Shown: positions 1-5,998, numbered from the stretch's first letter. The stretch: 6,246 bases of DNA from JBFELO01 sp041552055 (GCA_041552055.1 JBFELO010000216.1:1-6246), one strand, 5' to 3'. Program-made: numbers and translations. Notes: a model not told the origin generated them from the sequence alone.

Positions 1-250
1 GCAGGCGGACGACCGATTGCAGCGGATACCTCTGATTCAAAGCGACCGTGTGAATGTGGTCCGGCATCACGCAGAACGCCAACATCCTCGAGTTTGGGCC
101 GTGGAGCCCACCAATGATTCGGACCGCGGCCTGCGCGCACCGATCATCCTCAAACAGAGGGCGGCGGTCGGCGGTGCACAGGGTCAGCAATACGGGCAGA
201 GGAGATTCCGTGAAGACTTCAGTGGCAAGGTGATGGGATCGGCGTTGCAT
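1..250 (-). CDS. REP-associated tyrosine transposase (RAYT / TnpA-REP, Y1 HUH family), 3' part beyond the window
   Basis: Only the first 83 codons are present; the gene runs off the left edge. The key evidence is V61-M-P-D-H-I-H67: a hydrophobic strand ending in Met-Pro-Asp/Asn-His-hydrophobic-His, the metal-binding HUH motif of Y1-type single-strand transposases. Upstream, a strand LLTLCTADRRPLF (about 21-33) matches the usual position of the first beta-strand followed by 'R-x-LF' in this family. The catalytic tyrosine would lie beyond the window. Family members cut and rejoin single-stranded REP palindromes with a GTAG foot, and exactly such elements lie just upstream (313-468), which strongly supports the call. 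The start is taken as ATG at 250 because the frame is closed by a TAG at 416-414 and this is the first ATG after it; no good Shine-Dalgarno is seen, so the start is the weak point. Whether the gene is intact cannot be judged here. Confidence 0.82.
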   Translation of the reverse strand, partial: MQRRSHHLATEVFTESPLPVLLTLCTADRRPLFEDDRCAQAAVRIIGGLHGPNSRMLAFCVMPDHIHTVALNQRYPLQSVVRL

Positions 251-312
251 GGTCTCGCATGTCAGAAGGGTGAGGTCACGGATGATTGGCAAACCCGACT
301 TGGGTGGGCTTT

Positions 313-337
313 GGCGCGCAGGGGGCTGCTCGCCTAG
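313..337 (-). repeat. REP element D
   Basis: Read on the minus strand, this 25-bp unit matches element C at 363-387 in 23 of 25 positions. The head is CTAG instead of GTAG, and there is one further change in the head-side arm (GCGAGCAG instead of GCGCGCAG), which breaks one pair of the 9-bp stem. The loop of four C is kept. It is the copy closest to the transposase start, 62 bp away. Confidence 0.78.
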
Positions 338-362
338 GGAGAGGGATTCCGTCGTGACCGGC

Positions 363-387
363 GGCGCGCAGGGGGCTGCGCGCCTAC
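363..387 (-). repeat. REP element C (best-preserved copy)
   Basis: On the minus strand this is GTAG overlapping a perfect hairpin: arms GGCGCGCAG and CTGCGCGCC (384-376 and 371-363) around a CCCC loop. A GTAG tetranucleotide at the foot of a GC-rich palindrome is the hallmark of REP elements processed by RAYT transposases, one of which is encoded alongside. There is no T-run after the stem, so it is not a typical terminator. Confidence 0.85.
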
Positions 388-404
388 GGTTTTCTTGGGA
401 AGAG

Positions 405-416
405 CTGCGCGCCTAC
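405..416 (-). repeat. REP half-element B
   Basis: On the minus strand this reads GTAGGCGCGCAG, identical to the first 12 bases of element C, but the loop and tail-side arm are missing and replaced by unrelated sequence. It is a truncated REP: it has the GTAG head and one arm but cannot form the hairpin. Confidence 0.7.
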
Positions 417-437
417 AAAAGACGGCATCATGATCGA

Positions 438-468
438 GGGCGCGCAGGCGCGACACCGGCGCCCCTAC
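438..468 (-). repeat. REP element A, overlapping the kinase stop codon
   Basis: On the minus strand it begins GTAGG and ends CCTGCGCGCC, both matching element C, but the centre differs and is longer (31 bp in all). The outer stem is GGGCGC against GCGCCC. The GTAG head occupies 468-465, so its TAG is the stop codon of the kinase gene. It is the most diverged of the left-hand copies. Confidence 0.68.
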
Positions 469-3119
469 CCGTAGGTCTCGAGCAGCTCCTGAAACCGCGG
501 GTGGTCGCGCAGGGGGTCCCACGCCGGGTCGAGCCGCAGCAGCGGAACCGAAAGCCTGCTCGGTATCGACAGAAGCTCCTCGAGCCGGTCGATGGCTTTG
601 CCGTGGTCGTCGACGCGGGCGTAGACCTTGGCCAGCTCGATGACGGCCACGGTTCCCTCGACAGCGTCCTTGCTGATCGGCCACATCTCGACCGCGCGCT
701 CCGCGGCCGCCACGGCGTCCTGGTCACGCCCCAGAATGGCGTACGCGTGGCCGAGGGCGCTGTACGCACGATGATCGTACGGTCTCCGATCGAGCTCGAC
801 CGCGAGGATGGAGACCGCCGATTCACAAGCACTCCGAGCTCGGTCGCGGTCACCGGCACCCTCGAGGGCGACGCACCGCAACAGCTCCTTAGGCAGGAAT
901 CTTCCTCCCAGCGATATCACATCATCTTGAAGCTCAGCCACCTCGTCGAGCACGGCGCCGAAGTCGCGGTCATAGAGGTGGAGCAGAAGCGAGAGGTAAA
1001 CCAGTCGTGGGTCTTCAAGCGGGCGTCCGCCGAGTAGAAGAAGCCGGGCCCTCTCGGTCGTACCGTCCCACAGCAGGTAGTTCAACGCGGCGTAGTAATA
1101 GGCGTCGGGCCGGTCGGGTGCAACATCGATGGCCCGCTTCAATAGCTGATCCGCTTCCGCAAACCGACGAACCATCGTCAAGGTGGCACCCCACTCGTAC
1201 AGGGTCAGGTATCCCTGAGGATCGAGTTTCGAGGCGCGTGCCGCCGCGTCCAGGGCTTCCTGCCAACGCCCCATGCGGCGAAAAACCGCCCACTTCAACG
1301 TGAGCGTATCCGCGTCGTTGGGCCGACCTTGCTCGGCGAGGACAATCTCTGCCAGCGAGGCGTCGTAGTCGCGGTGACACCAGTAGTGGTAGAAACCGAG
1401 AGCCAGGTGCGCCTCGGCAAGCTCTGGTTGCAGCTCGAGCGCCCGTTCGGCCGACCGCAGCGCCTGCGACCGGCGCTCGTCCGTGAAGTCGTACTTGTAG
1501 TGGTAGTACTGCGAGTGCGCCTGGGAGAGCAGCGCGTGGGCGAGGGCGAACTCCGGGTCGAGCTCGACCGCTCGTTCCAGTGTTTCCACCATCAGTCTCG
1601 CGGTGGTCTCGGTCTCGCCTGACCACCAGTGCTGAACCCCCATAAGGTACGCCTGATAGGCTTCCATGTTCTCCGTGGGTCGCGCCTCGATCGCCCGACG
1701 TTCCGGCTCCAGCAGGGTCGTCTGCAGCTGGTCGATCACCTGCGCCGCGATGTCGGACTGAATTCCAAACACGTCCTCCAGCCGACGGTCGTACCGTTCG
1801 CTCCACAGGTGGCTGTCGTCGGCGACCCGGATCAGCTGCGGCGTGATCCGCACCCGTCCCAGGCCGGCGGCGTCGCGATCCCAGCGCACGGTGCCCTCGA
1901 CGACGTAGCCCACATCGAGTTCCTGACCGATCTCGCCCACCTTCTTGGTGGTTCCGGCGTACGCCCTCGCGCTGGTCCGTGAAATCACCTGCAGTCCGCT
2001 CACCGCGGCGAGTCGGCTGGTGATCTCCTCCGTCATCCCGGCGGCGAAGTACTCATCCCCGGGCGAACCGAGGTTTTCGAACGGCAGCACCACAATGCGC
2101 GGCGGCCCCGCCGAAGCCGACTCGAGCCCTCCCCGGCGCAGCAGGGTGCGATAGCTCGTCAGCAGCAGCGCCAGTGCGAGGCCGGCGGCCAGGATCACCG
2201 GGATGATCGCGAGCGGCTTGTACACTCGCGGACCGATGCGGGTCGGTCTCACCGCGGCCGGCGCCTCGCCGATCGCCTCCAACGCGAACCCGACATCTCG
2301 AGCAGACTGGAAGCGATCCTCGGGTCGTTTCTCGAGACAGCGGCGGACCACGCCGTCAAAGGCCGGCGTCACCCGTGTCGTGTTCTGCGACACCGGCGGA
2401 GGGTCCTCGGACAGAATGGCCGAGATGCTGTCGGCGGCAGTGACCCGGTGGAACGGGCTCAGCCCGGTCAACATCTCGTACAGCACCACGCCAAGGGTGA
2501 AAATGTCCGAACGGTGGTCGGTCGGCTGTCCGCGCACCTGCTCCGGCGACATGTAGCCCACGGTCCCCATGACGGTGCCCGGTGACGTGGTGGTCGCCTC
2601 GTTGAGTGCCTCCGAGGTCTCCCCCACCGATGCCTCGAGCTGCACCAGCCGGGCGAGACCGAAGTCGAGGATCTTGACGTGACCGTCCGAGGTGATGAAC
2701 AGGTTCCCGGGTTTGAGGTCGCGGTGGACGATTCCCCGCTCGTGGGCGGCGGCCAACCCCTCGGAGATCTGAGCGCCGTAATCCAGCGTCTTGCGGGTCG
2801 TCAGATCGCCGCGCGAGATCGCGTCGCGGAGACTCTCCCCGTCGAGCAGCTCGGTGACGATGAAGGGGCGTCCGTCGTGGCTGCCCAGCTCGTGGATCGC
2901 GAGGATGTTGGGGTGGCCGATCGCGGCCGCTGCCCGAGCCTCGCGCTCGAATCGTTCGAGAAGTCCGGAATCTTGGACGACGTCCTCGGGCAGGACCTTG
3001 ACCGCGACGTCACGGTCGAGCTTCTCGTCGTGCGCCCGGTACACCTCCCCCATCCCGCCCTCGCCGAGCTTGGAGAGCACCGTGTAATGGCCCAGTTTCT
3101 GCCCGATGAGGTCGCCCAT
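465..3119 (-). CDS. Membrane-anchored Hanks-type Ser/Thr protein kinase with TolB-like and TPR domains
   Basis: This 884-residue protein should phosphorylate Ser/Thr on partner proteins from the cytoplasmic side of the inner membrane. The kinase domain (about 12-282) is complete: glycine loop GEGGMG (19-24), ATP-site K41 in VAVKVL, likely helix-C E60, catalytic loop HRDLKPGN (132-139), DFG (152-154), MSPE (190-193) and D205. The activation segment is long and has a Thr cluster (176-178) plus T186, candidate autophosphorylation sites. One hydrophobic segment (about 302-323) should cross the membrane. Next comes a TolB-N-terminal/FlgO-like domain (about 341-467: IVVLPFENL, GMTEEITSRLA, VEGTVRW, LWSERYDR), then about 400 residues of TPR-type helices (486-884), a likely protein-binding surface, predicted periplasmic. 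This architecture is common in Acidobacteriota. ATG at 3119 has a GGAGGT just upstream. The final DPLRDHPRFQELLETYG is a usual family ending, so the protein looks complete. Its physiological signal is unknown. Confidence 0.95.
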   Translation of the reverse strand: MGDLIGQKLGHYTVLSKLGEGGMGEVYRAHDEKLDRDVAVKVLPEDVVQDSGLLERFEREARAAAAIGHPNILAIHELGSHDGRPFIVTELLDGESLRDAISRGDLTTRKTLDYGAQISEGLAAAHERGIVHRDLKPGNLFITSDGHVKILDFGLARLVQLEASVGETSEALNEATTTSPGTVMGTVGYMSPEQVRGQPTDHRSDIFTLGVVLYEMLTGLSPFHRVTAADSISAILSEDPPPVSQNTTRVTPAFDGVVRRCLEKRPEDRFQSARDVGFALEAIGEAPAAVRPTRIGPRVYKPLAIIPVILAAGLALALLLTSYRTLLRRGGLESASAGPPRIVVLPFENLGSPGDEYFAAGMTEEITSRLAAVSGLQVISRTSARAYAGTTKKVGEIGQELDVGYVVEGTVRWDRDAAGLGRVRITPQLIRVADDSHLWSERYDRRLEDVFGIQSDIAAQVIDQLQTTLLEPERRAIEARPTENMEAYQAYLMGVQHWWSGETETTARLMVETLERAVELDPEFALAHALLSQAHSQYYHYKYDFTDERRSQALRSAERALELQPELAEAHLALGFYHYWCHRDYDASLAEIVLAEQGRPNDADTLTLKWAVFRRMGRWQEALDAAARASKLDPQGYLTLYEWGATLTMVRRFAEADQLLKRAIDVAPDRPDAYYYAALNYLLWDGTTERARLLLLGGRPLEDPRLVYLSLLLHLYDRDFGAVLDEVAELQDDVISLGGRFLPKELLRCVALEGAGDRDRARSACESAVSILAVELDRRPYDHRAYSALGHAYAILGRDQDAVAAAERAVEMWPISKDAVEGTVAVIELAKVYARVDDHGKAIDRLEELLSIPSRLSVPLLRLDPAWDPLRDHPRFQELLETYG

Positions 3120-3122
3120 CGG

Positions 3123-3128
3123 ACCTCC
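3123..3128 (-). promoter_or_regulatory. Shine-Dalgarno of the kinase gene
   Basis: GGAGGT on the minus strand lies three bases before the ATG at 3119. It is a full anti-16S match at slightly short spacing and supports this start over other in-frame options. An AT-rich hexamer TAAGAT (3146-3141) further upstream resembles a -10 box, but I find no -35 partner, so no promoter is called. Confidence 0.75.
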
Positions 3129-3151
3129 GATCGTGCCTCGATCTTACATGA

Positions 3152-3176
3152 GTAGGCGTGCACCCCCCTGCGCCCC
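3152..3176 (+). repeat. Diverged REP element E, upstream of the kinase, opposite orientation
   Basis: On the plus strand this starts GTAGGCGTGCAC, runs through a block of six C and ends TGCGCCCC. It matches REP element C in 22 of 25 positions, including the complete GTAG head, the C-rich loop and the TGCG of the tail arm. Three substitutions damage the hairpin. It lies 33 bp upstream of the kinase ATG and points away from that gene, the mirror image of the copies beyond the kinase stop codon. Confidence 0.65.
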
Positions 3177-3233
3177 GGGGTCCTGCGGCCCTGAGCCCTT
3201 GACGATTTGAGTTCTTCGTCTTCATCTTGGTCT

Positions 3234-3312
3234 GCTGTCATCGGCCTGCCGTTTGCTTCGACTGCGTGAGACGCGAGGCGGTCTCTCCCCAACGCGCTTC
3301 CCGAGGGAGCCC
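3234..3312. repeat. 79-bp imperfect direct repeat, copy 1
   Basis: Aligns without gaps to 3401-3479, 167 bp away, with 54 of 79 identical bases by hand count. The best parts are the first 18 bases (GCTGTCATCGG then CTGCCG, one mismatch), a CGAGGCG block and a CGCGCT block. Function unknown; it looks like an old duplication or two members of a dispersed non-coding repeat family. Confidence 0.55.
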
Positions 3313-3386
3313 GGCATGACGTTTCGATGCCTCGGGGTCACGCGGCACTTACGGCGGTGGAGGGCCTCGAAACGTCAAGCCCGGCA
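3308..3386. repeat. 61-bp inverted-repeat unit flanked by 9-bp direct repeats
   Basis: TGACGTTTCGA (3317-3327) and its exact complement TCGAAACGTCA (3367-3377) end a 61-bp unit. AGCCCGGCA directly abuts both sides (3308-3316 and 3378-3386). Terminal inverted repeats with flanking direct repeats look like a miniature mobile element with target duplication. An alternative is a pair of inverted hairpins: the first arm folds by itself (CCCGGCAT against ATGCCTCGGG), as does the second (GGGC against GCCC), which would make it a BIME-like doublet. No transposase for it is visible. Confidence 0.5.
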
Positions 3387-3400
3387 CGCCCGCAGAAGGC

Positions 3401-3479
3401 GCTGTCATCGGTCTGCCGGTCGTGTGGACGTGCTGACATCCGAGGCGACCTTCTCCCTTCGCGCTGCCCTTGGGGGCAC
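3401..3479. repeat. 79-bp imperfect direct repeat, copy 2
   Basis: Partner of 3234-3312 at a constant offset of 167 bp and about 68% identity. The inverted-repeat unit lies between the two copies and slightly overlaps the end of copy 1. Confidence 0.55.
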
Positions 3480-3525
3480 CCCACAGATCGTTCTCGCCCC
3501 GGTCCCCGGTTCCCCGGGCGCGAGG

Positions 3526-3560
3526 GGGATCCAACATCCGGCATCCTGCATCCAGCATCC
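3526..3560. repeat. Heptanucleotide tandem repeat (xxCATCC; complement GGATGxx)
   Basis: Four consecutive 7-bp units are clear: AACATCC, GGCATCC, TGCATCC and AGCATCC (3533-3560), preceded by a degenerate fifth unit GGGATCC (3526-3532). The last five bases are constant except in the degenerate unit, and the first two vary. It lies 76 bp beyond the receptor stop codon. Such arrays expand and shrink by slippage; no function can be read from the sequence. Confidence 0.75.
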
Positions 3561-3590
3561 GGGTGGGTGAGGGATCCGGGTGGGCGGGTG
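3557..3590 (+). repeat. 17-bp tandem duplication
   Basis: Two abutting 17-bp units, 3557-3573 and 3574-3590, both begin ATCCGGGTGGG and agree in 14 of 17 positions. The first overlaps the last unit of the heptanucleotide array. Together they create the G-rich motif annotated separately. Confidence 0.65.
3561..3588 (+). other. G-quadruplex motif (six GGG runs)
   Basis: Six GGG triplets occur in 28 bases, separated by loops of 1, 3, 4, 1 and 1 bases (T, TGA, ATCC, T, C). This satisfies the usual four-tract rule with two tracts to spare. The G-rich strand is plus, so the RNA of the receptor gene would carry the C-rich complement just after its coding region. A role in transcript ending or replication is possible but not shown. 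Confidence 0.65.
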
Positions 3591-3635
3591 CAAGGCCCGA
3601 AGCCCTCACACCCACAAGCCCTGGGCGGGCGGAGG

Positions 3636-5987
3636 CTAAAACTGCCAACTCACCCCGAACGACGGGATGATCGGCAGCCAGTACTCCTCGGGGAACGTGA
3701 TGTACCAGTTACTTCCGGCGTCCTGCCTCCACTCGGGATCCGCGATGGCGAACCCGCGCAGGTTCTCGCGGTTGGTCAGGTTCTGGACGTCGATGAACAA
3801 CGTCAACGATCCCTTCCTGCCGACTCTGGTCGTGCGACTGGCTCGGACGTCGAGCCGCATGTAGTCGTCCAGGCGCTCCTGGTAGAACGGGCCCACATCG
3901 TAGGAAAGGACCGGGTTCCCGTCGGGACCCTCGACGTATCCCGCCCACACCGAGGTCGTGGGCCACCCGGTGTGGTAGACCCACACGCCGGTGAGGGTCC
4001 ACTTCGGGCCGGGCCGCCAGCTGGCGCTCGCGGTGAACGCGTGCGGTTGGTCCACGTATCTCGGCGTGCCCACACCCTCGTCCAGCTCGTCCTCGATCGA
4101 CGAGTAGACGTAGCTCAGCCACCAGTCGAACTTCCCGCCTCCCCGCCTCGCGAGGTAGACCTCGACACCGTGAGCGGTGGACGATATGGGAGCGAGGCGT
4201 ACCAGATCCGTGGCCAGCTCGGGCGCCGGATGGAACGGATCGAATAGCGTCTCCCAGCGCACGATGGGGTCGTCCACCTGGCGCAGGTAGGCGTCGGCCT
4301 TGAGCGTGTACTTCCTGCCGAGATCGGTCTCGAAGCCAACGGTGAAGTGCTCGGCCCGCTGGGCCGGGTAGAACTCGGTTTCGTCGAACTGGACCTCGAG
4401 CTCGTACGGGCGCTGTGACTGGTAGAACTGACCCCATCCGAACCTCAGGACACCGGTCGAGCCCACGTTGAACAGCAAGTTGAACCGCGGGCTGAAATAA
4501 TCCTCCTCGGTCAAGGTCAGGTTGTCGTAACGGACCCCGAGCTCGGTCGTAATCCGGCTCCCGAGCCGGATCCGATCACTCAGGTATGCCGAGTACCACT
4601 CTCCCGTGTAGTTGTCGTGGAAGGACGATCTGCGCGTCCCCGGCTCGAACCGCGGGTCGTCGATGGGATCCTCGATGACCGAGTCGCTCTCGTAGTCGTA
4701 GCGTGCGTCGTAGGAGCGCAGCTCGAAGCCCCACCGCAGGTACTGGCGCTGTGATAGCTCGTGCTCCCAGTCCGATCGGATGCCGTAGAGGTCGACATCA
4801 CGGTCGTCGTAAAGGTTGATGTACTCGTCGGGATCGAACAGGTCGTACCCTGTGAAGTCCCTATTGACGGAGACAAGACCTCCGTACACGGAGCTGTTGG
4901 CGAAGGACGAGCCACCCACCACTGCCTGGTGGCGCAGCCAGAGATACTGGTTGCCGTACCCGGTGTTGACGTCCACGTACTCGTCTGGCTCGTCCTCCTC
5001 GAAAAACAGATCGTCGTCCGAAACCAACACCTGCAACGACAACGAGTGCCTCGCGCTCGGGTCGTAGCCCACCATCGCGAAGGTGTCCCAGTAGCGGGGA
5101 TCGGGCGGCTGGCTGTCGTCATCATCATCGGCCACCATGTTCAGGATGATGTCGAGGTAACCGCGGCGTACCGAGCCGAGCCACCGTCCCTTTCCGTCGG
5201 CAAAGGTGCCCCCGGTGTTGGCCCATGCGTTGGTGAAGCTGATGCCGATGCTGCCGTGTTGCTGCGATGGCTTGCGGCTCGTCATGTCGAGGACTCCAGC
5301 CATGCGATCCCCGTACTCGGCCGAGAAACCGCCCGGGACCAGGTCGACACCTCCGATCATCTCCGGGTCGAAAATGCTGAACACACCCTGGAAGTCCTTC
5401 AGGTGGTACGGCTCGAACAGCTCCATCCCGTCCATCCGTACCATGGTTTCGTTGGCGAGTCCTCCCCGGACGCTGAACTGGGCCGAGATATCACCGCCCG
5501 ATGTCCCCGGCAGCACGGCGATCGCCCGAAAGAAGTCGTCCCCGAAGTGCGGTAGCTCCGTGATCTGCTCCCGGTCGAGGGCGACCGTGGAGACCGGTTC
5601 CTCCCGCAATACCGAAACGCTCGATGTCACCACAATCTCTCTGAGGGGAATCGGCTCGAGGCGGAACACCACCTCGCTAGCGTTGCCCTCGGATACCGCC
5701 AGCGATTCCACCGCATGGGTGGCCAACCCTGCGCCGCTCGCCTGCAGTCCGTACTCGCCGGGCAGCATTCCGCGAAACTCGAACGATCCGTCGTCCGCGG
5801 TCGACGCGACGAGATCTGTGGCGAGGACCACCACCGTCGCGGAGGCGACCGGCCGATCGTCGCCATCGACCACCCGTCCGAGAATCGTGCCGCCCGCCTG
5901 CGCCAACGCCGTCGACGCGACCATCGACCCGACTATCAGCGCGACGACACACACGAACCAGCCACCGAATCTTCGTCGAAGTGACAT
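3636..5987 (-). CDS. TonB-dependent outer-membrane receptor with N-terminal carboxypeptidase-regulatory-like domain
   Basis: This 783-residue protein should import an unidentified substrate across the outer membrane using TonB energy. A Sec signal peptide (RRR at 4-6, hydrophobic core about 10-28) ends ALA|Q at 29/30. Residues about 34-110 form a carboxypeptidase-regulatory-like beta-sandwich (TILGRVVDGDDRPVASATV; DDGSFEFRGMLPGEY). REIVVTSS (116-123) resembles a TonB box or the start of the plug, which continues to about 240 with FSVRGG (171-176), MDGMEL and the GGVDLVPGGFSAEYGDRMAGVLDM segment. The rest is a barrel of alternating aromatic strands ending in Phe (WQF), as outer-membrane proteins usually do. 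Two predicted loops are very acidic (287-291, all Asp; about 323-339). ATG at 5987 is chosen because AGGAGG stands five bases upstream and the signal peptide then starts properly; an in-frame ATG at 6023 would add 12 residues without a good ribosome site. No SusD-like partner or TonB genes are in view. Confidence 0.93.
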   Translation of the reverse strand: MSLRRRFGGWFVCVVALIVGSMVASTALAQAGGTILGRVVDGDDRPVASATVVVLATDLVASTADDGSFEFRGMLPGEYGLQASGAGLATHAVESLAVSEGNASEVVFRLEPIPLREIVVTSSVSVLREEPVSTVALDREQITELPHFGDDFFRAIAVLPGTSGGDISAQFSVRGGLANETMVRMDGMELFEPYHLKDFQGVFSIFDPEMIGGVDLVPGGFSAEYGDRMAGVLDMTSRKPSQQHGSIGISFTNAWANTGGTFADGKGRWLGSVRRGYLDIILNMVADDDDDSQPPDPRYWDTFAMVGYDPSARHSLSLQVLVSDDDLFFEEDEPDEYVDVNTGYGNQYLWLRHQAVVGGSSFANSSVYGGLVSVNRDFTGYDLFDPDEYINLYDDRDVDLYGIRSDWEHELSQRQYLRWGFELRSYDARYDYESDSVIEDPIDDPRFEPGTRRSSFHDNYTGEWYSAYLSDRIRLGSRITTELGVRYDNLTLTEEDYFSPRFNLLFNVGSTGVLRFGWGQFYQSQRPYELEVQFDETEFYPAQRAEHFTVGFETDLGRKYTLKADAYLRQVDDPIVRWETLFDPFHPAPELATDLVRLAPISSTAHGVEVYLARRGGGKFDWWLSYVYSSIEDELDEGVGTPRYVDQPHAFTASASWRPGPKWTLTGVWVYHTGWPTTSVWAGYVEGPDGNPVLSYDVGPFYQERLDDYMRLDVRASRTTRVGRKGSLTLFIDVQNLTNRENLRGFAIADPEWRQDAGSNWYITFPEEYWLPIIPSFGVSWQF

Positions 5988-5992
5988 CACTG

Positions 5993-5998
5993 CCTCCT
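5993..5998 (-). promoter_or_regulatory. Shine-Dalgarno deciding the receptor start
   Basis: AGGAGG on the minus strand is followed by a five-base spacer (CAGTG) and the ATG at 5987. It decides for this start against the in-frame ATG at 6023. Confidence 0.8.

Larger units (their letters stand above)
251..464. other. Intergenic interval holding a REP cluster
   Basis: This 214-bp gap between the kinase stop and the RAYT start contains no credible gene. About half of it is REP-type sequence: units at 313-337, 363-387, 405-416 and 438-468, all with their GTAG head (or a one-base variant) toward the kinase. The two complete similar units start 50 bp apart. The stretch 251-312, just before the transposase, shows no repeat and no obvious promoter. 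Confidence 0.8.
3120..3635. other. 516-bp gene-free, repeat-dense interval between receptor and kinase
   Basis: I find no convincing gene: open frames of about 70-105 codons occur on both strands but are arginine/proline-rich, overlap one another and lack ribosome-binding sites, as expected by chance in GC-rich DNA. Instead the interval contains, left to right, REP element E, two copies of a 79-bp repeat bracketing a 61-bp inverted-repeat unit, a heptanucleotide array, a 17-bp tandem repeat with a G-quadruplex motif, and GC-rich imperfect dyads just past the receptor stop codon. No stem followed by a T-run (minus-strand sense) is seen after the receptor gene. Confidence 0.75.

Noticed and set aside
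363..387. Hairpin as a rho-independent terminator of the kinase transcript
   Set aside because: A perfect 9-bp GC stem but no T-run after it; the GTAG head and multiple copies fit a REP element better.
249..1037. A 262-codon open frame on the plus strand, antisense to the kinase 3' end and REP cluster
   Set aside because: Opposite the well-supported kinase frame; the start overlaps the transposase start, the composition is Arg/Val-rich and it shows no recognisable domain. Chance open frame in GC-rich DNA.
3308..3386. Integron attC recombination site
   Set aside because: The inverted repeat has suitable size, but the outer ends do not match the RYYYAAC / GTTRRRY boxes and no integrase or cassette array is visible.
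3526..3560. CRISPR array or phase-variable coding repeat
   Set aside because: Units are 7 bp with no spacers, and the array is outside any credible gene.
3585..3640. Terminator for the receptor gene
   Set aside because: Only short imperfect stems among GC-rich direct repeats, with no T-run in the minus-strand sense.
3327..4247. A 306-codon open frame on the plus strand running from the intergenic interval into the receptor gene
   Set aside because: The first part covers the repeats and the second is antisense to the receptor; low-complexity Arg/Pro/Gly/His composition, no ribosome site, no motif.
4761..5555. A 264-codon open frame on the plus strand inside the receptor gene
   Set aside because: Antisense to conserved plug and early barrel sequence; its Val/His/Asp-rich composition mirrors the receptor codons.
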